The position numbers and the translations under genes are program-made. Below are positions 13,001 through 23,349 of a stretch of 64,000 nucleotides of DNA, in pieces. Under the pieces are notes generated by a model, which did not search any database, was not told the origin of the DNA, and saw nothing but the letters and a program-made list of their open reading frames with translations. Source of the stretch: Prostheceraeus crozeri (taxonomy: Eukaryota > Platyhelminthes > Polycladida > Euryleptidae). Positions within the stretch are counted from its first letter, which is position 1. Every line of letters begins with the position of its first letter. Location of the stretch: contig CAJQUW010006829.1 of the NCBI GenBank assembly GCA_907163375.1, forward strand, positions 154,114-218,113. Reading direction: 5' to 3'.

Positions 13001-15013
13001 CATTTTTCTCTGTGTGAAATAGTCTAAAGGCAATAGTGACAGATTAAGAGGTTTTAGCTACTTGCAGCTTTTCGAAATTTGGCTACAGGCACATCTTACA
13101 GTTCATTGTATTCTCTTCTATGCTCTTGTTAGCCCAGTATTGCAACCGCGTTTTTCCGTTATTTCTGCGCTTGCCTATTGCAACTTAGATTGGGCAGCTG
13201 AACCATATGAGGGCATCTGTAGAATGGTGAGACTAGCAGCAAGGCAAGATAAGCAGCAGCTAGTACAACGGCTAAGCCTGACAAATGCTTCACATTTTCC
13301 ATGTAGCAGCATCTTCAAAACCGCTGAACGATGTTTCTCGACTAAACGGAGATTGAAATTTGGTTCAACGGAGCTGTGTAAACAAAGTGAAAATTTTATT
13401 GACTAACGAAGTGAAAACTTTTTTTTCAGACAGCAATTTGAAGATGCTTATGAAGAGGAACCGTCTGTGTGGAAGAGCTGATGAAAGAATCTGCTCGGAC
13501 TGTATCATCCGGTATTTGTGGATGAACCAAAAATATTAATGAATGCCTACAGCATTTATGAATGTTTTTGTTTCGTGAATCTATCTGGCCTGATCCTACA
13601 GTAACTTATCATGGCTTTCTCATTGAAGCATTTGTAAGGAGATAACATTTTTCATCTAACAAGGAATTGAAATGATCAGGCAAAATAGTATGACGAGTCT
13701 TAATTCGACGCAAAATGACGTGTGAATGGCCAATTACCTACAATTAGGTTATTCGCAATCACCGCTGCGTCGCAATAACGATTCTCGCCAAATCGTTATT
13801 CGAATGCTTCGATGCGTGGGAAGAGCCGAGCCACTGATGCGCCGTTGTTCCGGTGCAATGATTGGTGTACATAGCCATAACTAAATAGTGAAGTTATTCA
13901 AATGCAAATATTCTTTTGAATAATTAATTTTTTGCTTGCGAAAATCGATTTCTCGCTTTTGCCAAGCTGATATTTGATCAGAAATTGGTATATGGGTCTC
14001 TTCTTTAACTAAAATTCTGGAGGAAGAATTTCAGTTAATGAACAGTCCTATCGACATGATCATAACCAGATACCAGGAATTTAATCAAATCATTCAAACT
14101 ATACGAGCTATAAAGTAAAGTTTCGATGCCATGCCACCTGTCAATGAATATTTAATCATGAAAACAAAGATAATAATTGATAACTAATCTATCTATTCGT
14201 GTTTCAGAGAAGAAGTAAGAATCTCGCAGTGATCGAACGAGGTAAACAAAGCTTAACTTTCTAGAACTCTATATTTTCCGCTTACATCACGAAATAAAGA
14301 TGTGGCCCATTCATAGAGGGCCCATTTTACATGCGCATGCTTTGGCATTCTCAGTTGATTTTAGCTTTTTTCACTGTCATATGTGCAAAATTAGTGTATT
14401 TTCATTCAATAAATAAATTCTTCAAAAAGAATTATGCTTTTTGAGGATTCAATTTCTATAGATATTTAAAATCATGTCACTGACAAACTTCCAACAGGGA
14501 TCGGCCCCACGCACAGTTCAGCTCATCAAATAGGCCGGAATGAGATTTGAGCACAAAACTGACAGCTTGTCAACTTATTCAATTAACTACGCAAGTCAAC
14601 GCGATGGACAGTCTACATGAAATGATGTCTTGTTTGTCTCCTTCAAAATATTTGTGCATCAAGTAGTAGAATTATCCTTTGAGTTTGACTGCTACAAATC
14701 AGTCGAATATGTGTGATAGTTTCTACACGTTTAAATTTTTGCGAGCAAGTTATTATGTAGATAAAATCAGAAAAATTATAAACTGGAATATCGCAGATGA
14801 AATAACAATGGAGCTGCTTTAATTTCCCTCATAATAGTTAAAACAAATGATACATAGCTTCCATGACTTGTAATCGAAACTGTGGTTTGGAAACTGCAAC
14901 ATGAATAGAAAATATGCGTAATCTTTCCGATCAATTTGAAAGCTAGCAGACTCCCCACCAATCAATGCCAATTGGAACATAATGGTATGGGTTTTAAATG
15001 AAACTCATTGCAC
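10071..15013. other. Long noncoding stretch
   Basis: No intact gene is recognisable in 4.9 kb. Several open frames of 70-150 codons exist (10,772-12,368) but have no motif. Around 13,290-13,400 a frame reads 'AERCFST..RRLK', faintly like the dimerisation tail of a hAT transposase, so part of this region may be an old hAT remnant. Confidence 0.35.
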
Positions 15014-16590
15014 GAAACAAGTTGGATATCAAAAGGAATGAATATACGCTAACAAGCATCGTAACTAAGCGGAAATCATAGAGTAAGTACATTAGGTGGA
15101 GTGTTAACTCCGCATTTCATAAATCCAAACGTCTATACACATTCGATTTTATTAAATGAACAAGCAATTCGATAGGTTCCTATTTCTTTCATTTGCTCAA
15201 CCATAGAGTATATATAGGCGGAGTGTCGACTCAAAAAAGTATCTGCATGTAGTGAAAAATTTTTATATCAAAAGATTCAGTTTATCGCGGAGACAACGTC
15301 CCCGTGGACCAAAAAATTATTTGAGCAATTTTAAATAAGTCAAAATTTTCACAATTTTTACCGAGATGACTCGCCTATGTAAGTAGTTTGAAACAAGTTG
15401 GATATCAAGGGGTATGAATATTTGCTAATAAGCAACCTAACTAAGCCGCAAATGAGCTGATTATTAAGGAAATTTCATTATCCGTATTTTTATGGAAGTC
15501 TTCATGAAAAAGTCGCGATGTTATTCGTGCTTTCTTGCCTGAAATTTCAAGTTTTTAATTCAATTTTTACCGGCATGATTTTATGATTCACTCAATTCAT
15601 GCTTCATTTCTTGAATTTGAATAGTGATGTGGACCATTTTACATCTCACAAAGTTAATTGAAAGCATTGTCTTTGAATCTAAATTTTGCCATGCCAGTGG
15701 CAGCTGTTGCCTGATCACGCTTAAGAAGACGCTCTTGAGGTTCAACAGGAAAGCAATAGCGCAGGTCATCGAGTTCCCAATTTAACGAACATAACCTCAC
15801 CAAAGCTGTCAGACACGGACTATCTGTAAAATAATATCATTTCTTTCTGCTTTATGCTATCATGATCGCAGTCAATTCCGTTGTAATTTCTTCAAAACTG
15901 CATAAATGCGCACATCTCACATTTTGGAAACAATTCCGAATGCATCTTCTTGGAGTTCATTTAATAAAATCGAAAGTGTTGGGGATTCAATAAATGCGGA
16001 GTTACCACTCTACCTAATTATACTTACTCTATGTGCTCAACCTCAAGAGCATTTTCTTAAGCGTGATCACATCACAGGCAAACTGCCACTGGGAGAACAA
16101 AATAATTTAATCAAAGACAATATGATCTCAATTAACTTTGAAAGACGGAAATGGGACAAGAAATGAAACATGAATTTAGTGAATAATGAAATCCATGAAA
16201 TCATGCCGGTGACAATTGAATTAAAACTTCAAATTTCAGCCACGACAGCACAATAAGATCTCGACTTTTTCATGAAGACTTACATTGTAATGCCGTTCAT
16301 TAGATCTCCTTGATCATCAGCATAATTTCCGCTTAGTTACAATGCTTGTCAGCGAATGTTCATTAATCCCCTTTGATATCCAACATGTTTCATACTACTT
16401 CTAAAGTGGACGTCATCTCGGTATAGTATATAAATTTTGACTTTTTAAAACTGATCAAATAACTTTTTGGACCACGGGAACGTAATCTCCTCAGAAAAAC
16501 TGAATCTTTTCACATAAAAATTTTCACTGTATACAGATACTCCTTTTCAGTCGACACTCTGCTTATATCCCCACTTTATACTATTCACGA
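15014..16590 (-). mobile_element. Inverted MITE copy (CATAGAG family), split by an insertion
   Basis: From 15,077 the sequence is the reverse complement of the family (starting CATAGAGTAAG). It continues after the inner copy ends and reaches the other terminus near 16,590 ('gtcgacactctgcttatat'). At 15,014-15,076 a short forward fragment of the same family abuts it, so three copies are stacked here. Confidence 0.6.
15202..16033 (+). mobile_element. CATAGAG-family MITE inserted in another copy
   Basis: The termini are CATAGAGTA...TACTCTATG. The 8-bp sequence TGCTCAAC flanks both sides (15,194-15,201 and 16,034-16,041), an exact duplication. The element is 832 bp and noncoding. The 8-bp duplication and CA/TG tips fit hAT-type or similar transposition. 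It lies inside the older inverted copy. Confidence 0.75.
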
Positions 16591-17741
16591 AGTTGTCATA
16601 TGTTTAGTGATGAAAATTTTCCGGAAAATTTTGAATCAAAATTTTCCATGGAAAATATAGGAAAAAGTTGGAAAATTTTGGAAAATTGTGAAAGCTTTGA
16701 TTTTTTGTGATGGGCCCTATAATTTGACCGGTTCCACACTCGAGGCATGGACACATCAATGGAATTGTTCTGAAACTCTTGATTTCATCATTTTATTTCG
16801 ATTAAAACGATCGTAGCAATACGACTCCCGTCCGCGGATTTTGAGCACTCCTTTACCACCAATGGCTTGTGGTAATTTGCTAGCATTTTTAATTATCACA
16901 GCTGCGACACCGTTTGGGATAATGGGACTTTTTTCCTTTACAATGGGGGTATAATATCATGCAATGTGAAAGATCTGGAGCAAAAATAATGCACTTGATT
17001 TGTGAGCTTGCTTATAGCTTGAAAGTTAGGCGGAATTATGCAACCTTGAATGATACAAATTCTCCATGTGTTGATGAACATGTGAAGCATAAGCACACAG
17101 TCCACGAGCGATCTACATAAGCGACCATATTGGAAGATATATAAAGACTATAAACTCGTGAAATATTTGGAAACTAAAAATATCTGTGATATGTAGAAGA
17201 ATATCTATGACAGTTTCTAACTTCTGGCGTATTGTCCGATCTTCGATGAGGACAAACTGCACATCTTCCATTTCTAGCTCAGATGGTTCAGATAGTTCCA
17301 AATCGATTTCAGATCTACCCATATGAATTTCAGACATTTCTAGATAAATTGGAGATTCTCCAGTTGAATTTAAGATCCTTTCAAAGTTGGGTTTATGACA
17401 GATATCTGAAATTCAATTAGAGAAATCTGAAATCCATCTAATGTCTGAAATTCATTTGGAAAAATCTGAAATAGACGTGGAAAGGGTGCAGTTGGTTCCA
17501 AAAGGTAACATTCAGGGATGATAGGGAAGTTTTCGGTCATTGAATATTACATAGTCTTTTCAAGCGACTATACCAAGTCTTCAAAACAATGGAAAAAACG
17601 TCAATCACCGAAAAATAAATTTCAAAATTTTCTATTTGCATCACTACATATGTTATATGAGATTCTTTTAACAGTTATAATTTTTGAAGTTTAAGTCATA
17701 GATGGTTTAAGTGTTAAAGTTGTAGATTTGCGCAAGCTTTA
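16591..17741. other. Noncoding; A/T palindromic patch at 16.6 kb
   Basis: No gene is recognised. 16,615-16,690 holds repeated 'ggaaaatttt' words in both orientations centred on 'ttttccatggaaaa', which can fold back. 17,330-17,480 repeats 'gaaattcat/tctgaaat' words. Confidence 0.4.
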
Positions 17742-17749
17742 GTTTAGGA

Positions 17750-18393
17750 CATAGAGCAGGGTAGGTAGAGTGTCGACTCAAAAAAGTATCTGTATAGAGT
17801 GAAAATTTTTATATGAAAAGATTCAGTTTTTTTGCGGATATTACGTTCCCGTAGTCCAAAAACTATTTGAGCACTTTTGAAAAAAATTTTACCGAGATGA
17901 CTCCTCTATGTAAGTAGTATGCAACAAGTTTGATATCAAAAGGAATGAATATTTGCTAATAAGCATCCTACTGAGCGGAAATTAAGCTGATTATCTAGGC
18001 AATTTCATGATCCGTTTTATGATGGAAGTCTTCATGAAAATATCGCGATCTTATTGTGCTTTCTTGGCTGAAATTTCATATTTCTAATTCATGAATGCAA
18101 TAGCAGTTCATCGAGTTGCCAATTTAGCAAATATTAAAAATACCTCTCCAAGGCTGTCATGACACGCACATTCTATAAAATAATATCATTTCCTTCTGCA
18201 TTATACTATCATGATCAGTCAATTCCGTTGCGATTTCTTCAAAACTGCACAAATGTGTATATATCTCACATTTTGGAATAATTCTGACTATATCTCCCAT
18301 GAGTTCATTTAATAAAATCGAAAGTGTATACACATTGGGGTTTCGGTAAATGTGGAGTTACCACTCTACCCAACATACAGTACTTACTCTATG
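17750..18393 (+). mobile_element. CATAGAG-family MITE, shorter copy
   Basis: The tips CATAGAGCAG and TTACTCTATG are flanked by exact 8-bp duplications GTTTAGGA (17,742-17,749 and 18,394-18,401). At 644 bp it is internally deleted relative to the 832-857-bp copies. Noncoding. Confidence 0.75.
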
Positions 18394-18401
18394 GTTTAGG
18401 A

Positions 18402-19416
18402 TGAGTATATGATATACATGTACATTAATAAGTGTTGACTAGAGGATGTACCGGTAGGCATGGCTACATCCTATAGGATCGATTTAGAAAACATCAACTT
18501 CGAACTGCTATCTTTTCATCACGCGGCTAACGCGAAAACAAATTTATAACTAAAATGAGTTTGCGCTACTAGCTTAGTATTGATTCAAGGTTGGTTAAGG
18601 AGACATTTTCGGTTGCTTAGTGATTGGATTTTTTTGTAGTTAGGTTTTGTTCCGGGTTTGTCTTGGTATGTCTCATGGACACGGACGGCGGCAAAGGTGT
18701 TGCAGGTGCTGAAGATGCAACACCTGCCCTTAAGCAGATGTTGCATGTGTGCCCTCTTCATGAATTACCTCAAAAATATTATTTAATCAACTTTTCGTTG
18801 AAGCGTGTTGTGGTCACAAATTATACCGGCACGGAGATGGTGTACATAAATTTTGCGTGTGTTAGGAAATTATAAAGATGGATACGATACTTTTAGTGTG
18901 AACTGATAACAAAATTGTCAACAAACAAAACTTTAGAAACATTTGATGTAGCGAGCAAATTATTTCGTCTTATTGATCAACCTGCTCTTGACAATCGTTC
19001 CAAGTGATGCGCTGACGTGATGTTGCAAATTATTTACAAATGTTTTCGGCAATGTGTTTGACAAGACACAATATTCCAAGCTTTTGCTTAACTAAGTTGA
19101 CATAACTAAAAAAAAGACATGATTTTACATGTATGAGCTTATGCTACTCTTGTGCGTAAATGTTTTGAAAGCTAATTTTGTAATTTTTCAAATATTTCAA
19201 ATTTAACCATGTAGCCCACCAGAAGATCCAAATTGTGATGAAAGTGCGGAGTTTTGTAGCATGTTTTGTATTGAGCATGTTTCAGAAGTTCCATGATATT
19301 TTTCAAACATAATATTCATTGACATATGGCTCACTTAGAACACCTACCATAAGATTATCCTTGCCTGAACAACATGAGCGATTTTATGTAATAAAAATTG
19401 TCAAAAATTTCAATTT
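18402..19416. other. No feature seen left of the Polinton
   Basis: A short open frame at 18,624-18,875 shows no recognisable motif. This is the left flank of the Polinton insertion site. Confidence 0.4.
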
Positions 19417-19422
19417 TTTATC
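19417..19422. repeat. Target-site duplication of the Polinton, left copy (TTTATC)
   Basis: TTTATC precedes the element's first AG and is repeated exactly after its last CT at 42,503-42,508. A 6-bp duplication is the known signature of Polinton/Maverick integration by the retroviral-type integrase. Confidence 0.93.
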
Positions 19423-20510
19423 AGTAGTAAGTAAAACTCTACTTCTGGATAGCGCAAGATGGCCGCCGTCGCTGACGTCCCCCCCCCTCTGGAACGGCAG
19501 AGCGTCGTGGTCGGCCGCCGTGGTGCTTTGAGTCTGACGTCCCCCCCTCTGGTCGACCGTCGTATAGCGCGCGGTGATGTGCTGTCTAGGTTGGCGTGGT
19601 GTGCCGGCCAGGTTGGCGTGGTGTGTCGGCCAGGTTGGGAGGGTGGACTGTTGTAGCTCACCTGAAAAAATCCGAAGTGTCAGAGTGACTTTGTATGGGT
19701 AAAATTTTGAAAATTTTCCAAAGTGTGGAATTTCGACCTGGGACCTTCACCAAAGTTTGTTTCATCAAATTTCACGGACCCCCACCCCCCGACAGCAATC
19801 TTCTAACTTTGGTTCTAGTGAACGGATTTTGTCTTACAGCTACTCGTTTGAAAGAGGAGAAAAAACTGCTCGACGCCATTTTTGCCGCGAGTCAATCGGA
19901 CCAGCCGTTCAAAAGTTAGAGCTGTTACAAGATTTTAGGTCGGAGCTCACCTGAAAAAATCCGAAGTGTCAGAGTGGCTTTGTATGGGTAAAATTTTGAA
20001 AATTTTCCAAAGTGTGGAATTTCGACCTGGGACCTTCACCAAAGATTGTTTCATCAAATTTCACGGACCCCCCCCCCCGACAGCAATCTTCTAACTTTGT
20101 TTCTAGTGAACGGATTTTGTCTTACAGCTACTCGTTTGAAAGATGAGAAAAAACTGCTCGACGCCATTTTTGCCGCGAGTCAATCGGACCAGCCGTTCAA
20201 AAGTTAGAGCTGTTACAAGATTTTAGGTCGGAGCTCACCTGAAAAAATCCAAAGTGTCAGAGTGACTTTGTATGGGTAAAATTTTGAAAATTTTCCAAAG
20301 TGTGTCATTTCGACCTGGGACCATTACCAAAACATTTTTCATCAAATTTCACTGACCCCCCCTCGGGAGAGCTCGCTTCGATCTTGGCTTCTAGTGAACG
20401 GATTTTGTAGTGCAATAAATAGCTCGTTTGAAAGCTAAGAGTGAGACAAATTCACTGAAAGAAACGCCTTGTTCATATCTGTCTTCGTTCAAAAGTTAGA
20501 GCTGTTACAA
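19423..20510. repeat. Left terminal inverted repeat of the Polinton
   Basis: About 230 bp of unique GC-rich tip is followed by tandem units of about 288-292 bp starting at 19,656, 19,945, 20,233 and 20,525. Each unit holds 'gagctcacctgaaaaaatcc', a C-homopolymer tract and 'caaaagttagagctgttac'. The same arrangement occurs inverted at the right end. The overlapping short open frames here are by-products. Confidence 0.9.
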
Positions 20511-20524
20511 GAATTTAGGTCGGA

Positions 20525-20775
20525 GCTCACCTGAAAAAATCCTAAGTGTCAGAGTGACTTTGTATGGACAAAATTTTGAAAATTTTCCAAAGTGTGGCAT
20601 TTCGACCTGGGACCTTTACCAAAACATTTTTCATCAAATTTCTCTGAACGAGGGGGGGGGAGGGGGTCCGTGAAATTTGATGAAAAATGTTTTGGTAAAG
20701 GTCCCAGGTCGAAATTCGGAAGTTTTAAATTTTTCAAAATTTTCACCACACTGGAGCTCTCACACTTAGGATTTT
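20525..20775. repeat. Fold-back of the terminal subrepeat
   Basis: The fourth unit runs forward to about 20,648 and then turns back: the reverse complement of the same segment (tccgtgaaatttgatgaaaa...) follows to about 20,775 after an A/G-homopolymer tract. It forms an imperfect hairpin with arms of about 110 bp. Confidence 0.75.
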
Positions 20776-20952
20776 TTTCACTTGTGGCATGTTACATGGA
20801 CATGTGCTGACGGACCAACTTCCCTTGGTCATATGAGAATTGTTCAGGTGTCATGTGATAGAGAATGATGAGACAAATCGTTTGCAACAAACCGCATGTC
20901 GCTACGATGAATACTTTCGGAGATAGAGCCATTGTAAGTTTTCTTCCGAGCA

Positions 20953-20990
20953 TATATAAACCCCCGACAACGTAAGTCTGATCACTTCAT
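20953..20990 (+). promoter_or_regulatory. Core promoter of the left-end coiled-coil gene
   Basis: A TATA box, TATATAAA (20,953-20,960), is followed 29 nt downstream by TCACTTCA (20,982-20,989), the likely start site, and then a splice donor AG|GTAAGC at 21,001/21,002. The same TATA-to-TCAYTYCA design occurs at three other Polinton genes. Confidence 0.6.
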
Positions 20991-21310
20991 CGAAAGACGA
21001 GGTAAGCGACGGTCGTCGCTCTGAGCTCCCGATATCGGGTGTTTCAAAGGACTCTATCTTTTGAAGTAGGCAAGCTATCTTCTTACTTCAAAGTTTGTAT
21101 GATAGAGTTTGATAGTGTTTTTACTACTGATAAAATTTTTTAAAAGTAGTATGAGTAGTAAAATGCGGAATTTTTTAAAAATTCTTAATTTTCAGTTTTT
21201 TCAAAGTTTTAACATATAGACTAAGGTTTTCAAGTATCCTGAGTTCAAATATGCTATCAGATTTGAAATTTGACTAAGTCTAAGGCAGCTTTGAGGGGTT
21301 AGATCCCAGC

Positions 21311-21428
21311 TACTGATCACTACCTTTGACTCGGCGTTGCTGTTACCACTTCGGGGCAGTGACAATGATGTCTTCAGCTGTAAAGAGCGGGTATCGGGGA
21401 AGATCTCTCACTTCCCTAGTGATCAGTA
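21311..21428 (+). ncRNA. Possible structured RNA inside a 5'UTR intron
   Basis: A perfect 12-bp inverted repeat, TACTGATCACTA (21,311-21,322) and TAGTGATCAGTA (21,417-21,428), encloses 94 nt. Abutting the closing stem is a second perfect hairpin, GGGAAG (21,397-21,402) with CTTCCC (21,411-21,416). A weaker G-U-rich stem can form around 'acttcgg'. The whole lies in the predicted intron 21,002-21,564. No known RNA family is recognised. Confidence 0.35.
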
Positions 21429-21584
21429 CAAGGCCTTCGGGCTGTCGACGGGATCGAGTGCCACTCACTATACTCAAATCTATCATTCCTGACTAAGTGT
21501 AATGCTTTTGGAATATGACTATACTACATGATTCCAAACTTATACAAATTTCATTATCTTACAGTTAACGATAAAATCTCAGGC

Positions 21585-22775
21585 ATGGCAAACGACAAAA
21601 ACAGAAAATTCCATATCAAAATGTGCGCATGTGGGCGAATCAATCGCAGTGCGGACGCCAAGGCGCATGTAAAGAAGGCGGGCACCGACCACATGATTAT
21701 CCTGAATAGGGTTGCGTGTGTGAAGTGTAGAGTGTTGAAGGGTGATGAGGATGAGGCGCGTTTCTACAGAGTGCATGCTGACTGTAGTGGAGGTTTGGTG
21801 AATGACTTGAGATTCACGCAGTTGATTGTGGAAGAGAGGGAGCGAATGTTGGCGATAGAGCGAGAGGGTAAGGTTGAGAATATTGTTGAGAATGTTGTTG
21901 AGAATGTTGTTGAGAATGCTGTAGAGAATGATGAGTTGGCGAGAGCAGTTGCGTCGTTGGAGGCTGAGATTGGGCGAAAGAGAGTGCTTGAGAGTGATGA
22001 TGAGGATGATGTGGATTTAGATAGGGAGCGTGTGAGGAAGTTGAGCTCTTCGTCGTCGGAGGTGTCAAACATTGTCATCACCGACCCCCCGAAGAGCTCA
22101 TCTTCCCCAAAAGTGAAGAGTGGTGGGATTCGTATGCAGTCGGCGAGGTGGTTGAAGGATGAAGAGAAGAGGCATGTGTCGCAGCAGATGGCGCATGATT
22201 TGTTGGTAAATAAGTATGAGAGTTTGAAGAAGGTGAAGGATGAAGTTGTGAAGGAGTTGGATGAGTTGAAAAAGAAGGAACTGAAGTCGAAGGAGGTAGC
22301 GGATGAGAATATTAGAATGAGGCGTAGTGTGACTGATTTGAAGAATAAGACGCGAGAGTTGGAAGAGAAGAATGATGAGTGTGAGAAGAGGGCGAGTGCT
22401 GCGGAGAGAAGAATGAGAGATGTAGAAGCGAAGTTTGAGGAGATGATGAAGGAGATGAGTGTGTTGAGAGCGAGGAATGTTGAGTTGGAGAGGACTGTGG
22501 CTCGGCGGGGTGATGAGAGGCAGGCGTATGAGAAGTTGGAGCGCATGAGGGATGAGTGGAATCGTGTGAATGAGGATCGTTTGTTTGAATTTCACATCCC
22601 TATTCGGGATAATCATTTGGACGGCGAAGTACTCGTAAATCAAAGTCTCGACGAGTCCATAATTTGTTATAACGGACATCCGACGAAAAAATGTCTCCAT
22701 GCCAGCCTGAGAATGCGCGGCCATCTGTACAAATTCTCGATTCGGAAGCGCGCGAGACTGCCAAAGGATGGCTAA
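21585..22775 (+). CDS. Zn-binding/coiled-coil protein, unknown function
   Basis: A 396-residue protein from the ATG at 21,585. The frame is open from 21,528, but a strong splice acceptor (ttatcttacag) ends at 21,564, so 21,585 is preferred. The N-terminal ~65 residues hold CxC, CxxC and HxxC patterns that could bind zinc. Next comes an acidic region with repeated 'VEN' units, then about 140 residues of heptad-like Glu/Lys/Arg/Leu coiled coil, and a C-terminal ~55-residue domain ('HIPIRDNH'...'KCLHASLRMRGHLYKF'). The coding strand is extremely G/A-rich, so the opposite strand shows long false open frames. It is the first gene inside the left end, with a TATA promoter upstream and a histone-type stem-loop downstream. 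A 60-nt intron (22,780-22,839) follows the stop. A DNA-terminus or replication role is only a guess. Confidence 0.7.
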   Translation: MANDKNRKFHIKMCACGRINRSADAKAHVKKAGTDHMIILNRVACVKCRVLKGDEDEARFYRVHADCSGGLVNDLRFTQLIVEERERMLAIEREGKVENIVENVVENVVENAVENDELARAVASLEAEIGRKRVLESDDEDDVDLDRERVRKLSSSSSEVSNIVITDPPKSSSSPKVKSGGIRMQSARWLKDEEKRHVSQQMAHDLLVNKYESLKKVKDEVVKELDELKKKELKSKEVADENIRMRRSVTDLKNKTRELEEKNDECEKRASAAERRMRDVEAKFEEMMKEMSVLRARNVELERTVARRGDERQAYEKLERMRDEWNRVNEDRLFEFHIPIRDNHLDGEVLVNQSLDESIICYNGHPTKKCLHASLRMRGHLYKFSIRKRARLPKDG

Positions 22776-22873
22776 CTTGGTAAGTGAAAAGTAAATAAGA
22801 TAGTATATCCTATTCTAATGCATATCATTTTCATTGCAGATCTTTGCCCGCCTTCACCACCCCATCACGACAC

Positions 22874-23018
22874 TCCCGAGAACGAACCATCGGCTCTCTT
22901 AAGGGCCACCTAGGGGCAAGACATGATAGAACCTCCACGCGTTTTGCCCTGGGCAGTCTTCGGACTGGCGAATACTATCATTAAGTTGAATCTGCTATCA
23001 GTCAACTTGAACGTTGCG
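22874..23018 (+). repeat. 3'-end cassette, copy 1
   Basis: 145 bp, from 'ctcccgagaacgaaccatc' through the stem-loop to 'caacttgaacgttgc', repeated at 23,350-23,494 with only a few differences. Besides the histone-like stem-loop it holds a second hairpin, AAGTTGA/TCAACTT, near its end. The same 3' module serves two different genes. Confidence 0.85.
22892..22907 (+). promoter_or_regulatory. Histone-type 3' stem-loop, copy 1
   Basis: GGCTCTCTTAAGGGCC fits the animal histone mRNA stem-loop consensus GGYYYUHHUHARRRCC at every position (6-bp stem with one G-U, 4-nt loop) and is followed by ACC. Twelve bases on lies 'CAAGACATGATAGAA', purine-rich and like the U7-snRNA-binding downstream element. 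It sits 116 nt after the stop of the coiled-coil gene. Confidence 0.75.
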
Positions 23019-23032
23019 TCGCGTTAGAGGGT

Positions 23033-23068
23033 TATATAAACCACTGCCTCTCATTTCATGTCATTTCA
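23033..23068 (+). promoter_or_regulatory. TATA promoter of the 88-residue gene
   Basis: TATATAAA (23,033-23,040) is followed 28 nt later by TCATTTCA (23,061-23,068; another copy at 23,051), immediately before the ATG at 23,072. The predicted 5'UTR is only a few nucleotides. Confidence 0.65.
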
Positions 23069-23071
23069 ATC

Positions 23072-23338
23072 ATGCAGACGCCGAACAGTCAAGTCAGCTC
23101 TCCTCGCGGAACGCAGTTAAGGCCGCGAAATTTATTTGAGGAGTTTGTCAGGCTAGAGGAGCAAGACAGAGTTTACAATAATCTTGCTCGGATTGGCAAT
23201 CCGATGACAGCAACTGTTGTCAATCCAACGGAATGGCGCTACATTCCACTTTTTAGCCATGTGCAAGTTAGTGTGGAAGTCGACACTGCTACCAAAGAGA
23301 GAGTCAAAGACTCTCTCAGCAGAATTGGTAGGGTGTAA
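23072..23338 (+). CDS. Small protein with histone-type mRNA end, unknown
   Basis: An 88-residue protein with a complete mini-gene layout: TATA box 39 nt upstream, ATG, stop at 23,336-23,338, histone-type stem-loop 30 nt after the stop. The sequence is mixed, with an N-terminal Ser/Pro/Arg tail and an amphipathic helix ('LFEEFVRLEEQDRVYNNL') followed by likely beta strands. It is neither basic enough nor patterned like a core histone, and I do not recognise the family. The intronless short layout copies that of replication-dependent histone genes. Confidence 0.65.
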   Translation: MQTPNSQVSSPRGTQLRPRNLFEEFVRLEEQDRVYNNLARIGNPMTATVVNPTEWRYIPLFSHVQVSVEVDTATKERVKDSLSRIGRV

Positions 23339-23349
23339 GATGACGTTAC

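Noticed and set aside
13062-13406. 114-codon frame ending 'AERCFSTKRRLKFGS'
   Set aside because: Weak resemblance to a hAT dimerisation tail only; no other transposase motif nearby, so not annotated as a gene.
19410-19661. GC-rich Pro/Arg/Thr frames at both Polinton tips (also 42,267-42,512)
   Set aside because: They lie in the terminal inverted repeat and change frame with homopolymer length.
21764-22724. 260- and 208-codon minus-strand frames
   Set aside because: Antisense shadows of the purine-rich coiled-coil gene; Ser/Phe- or Leu/His-rich with no motif.
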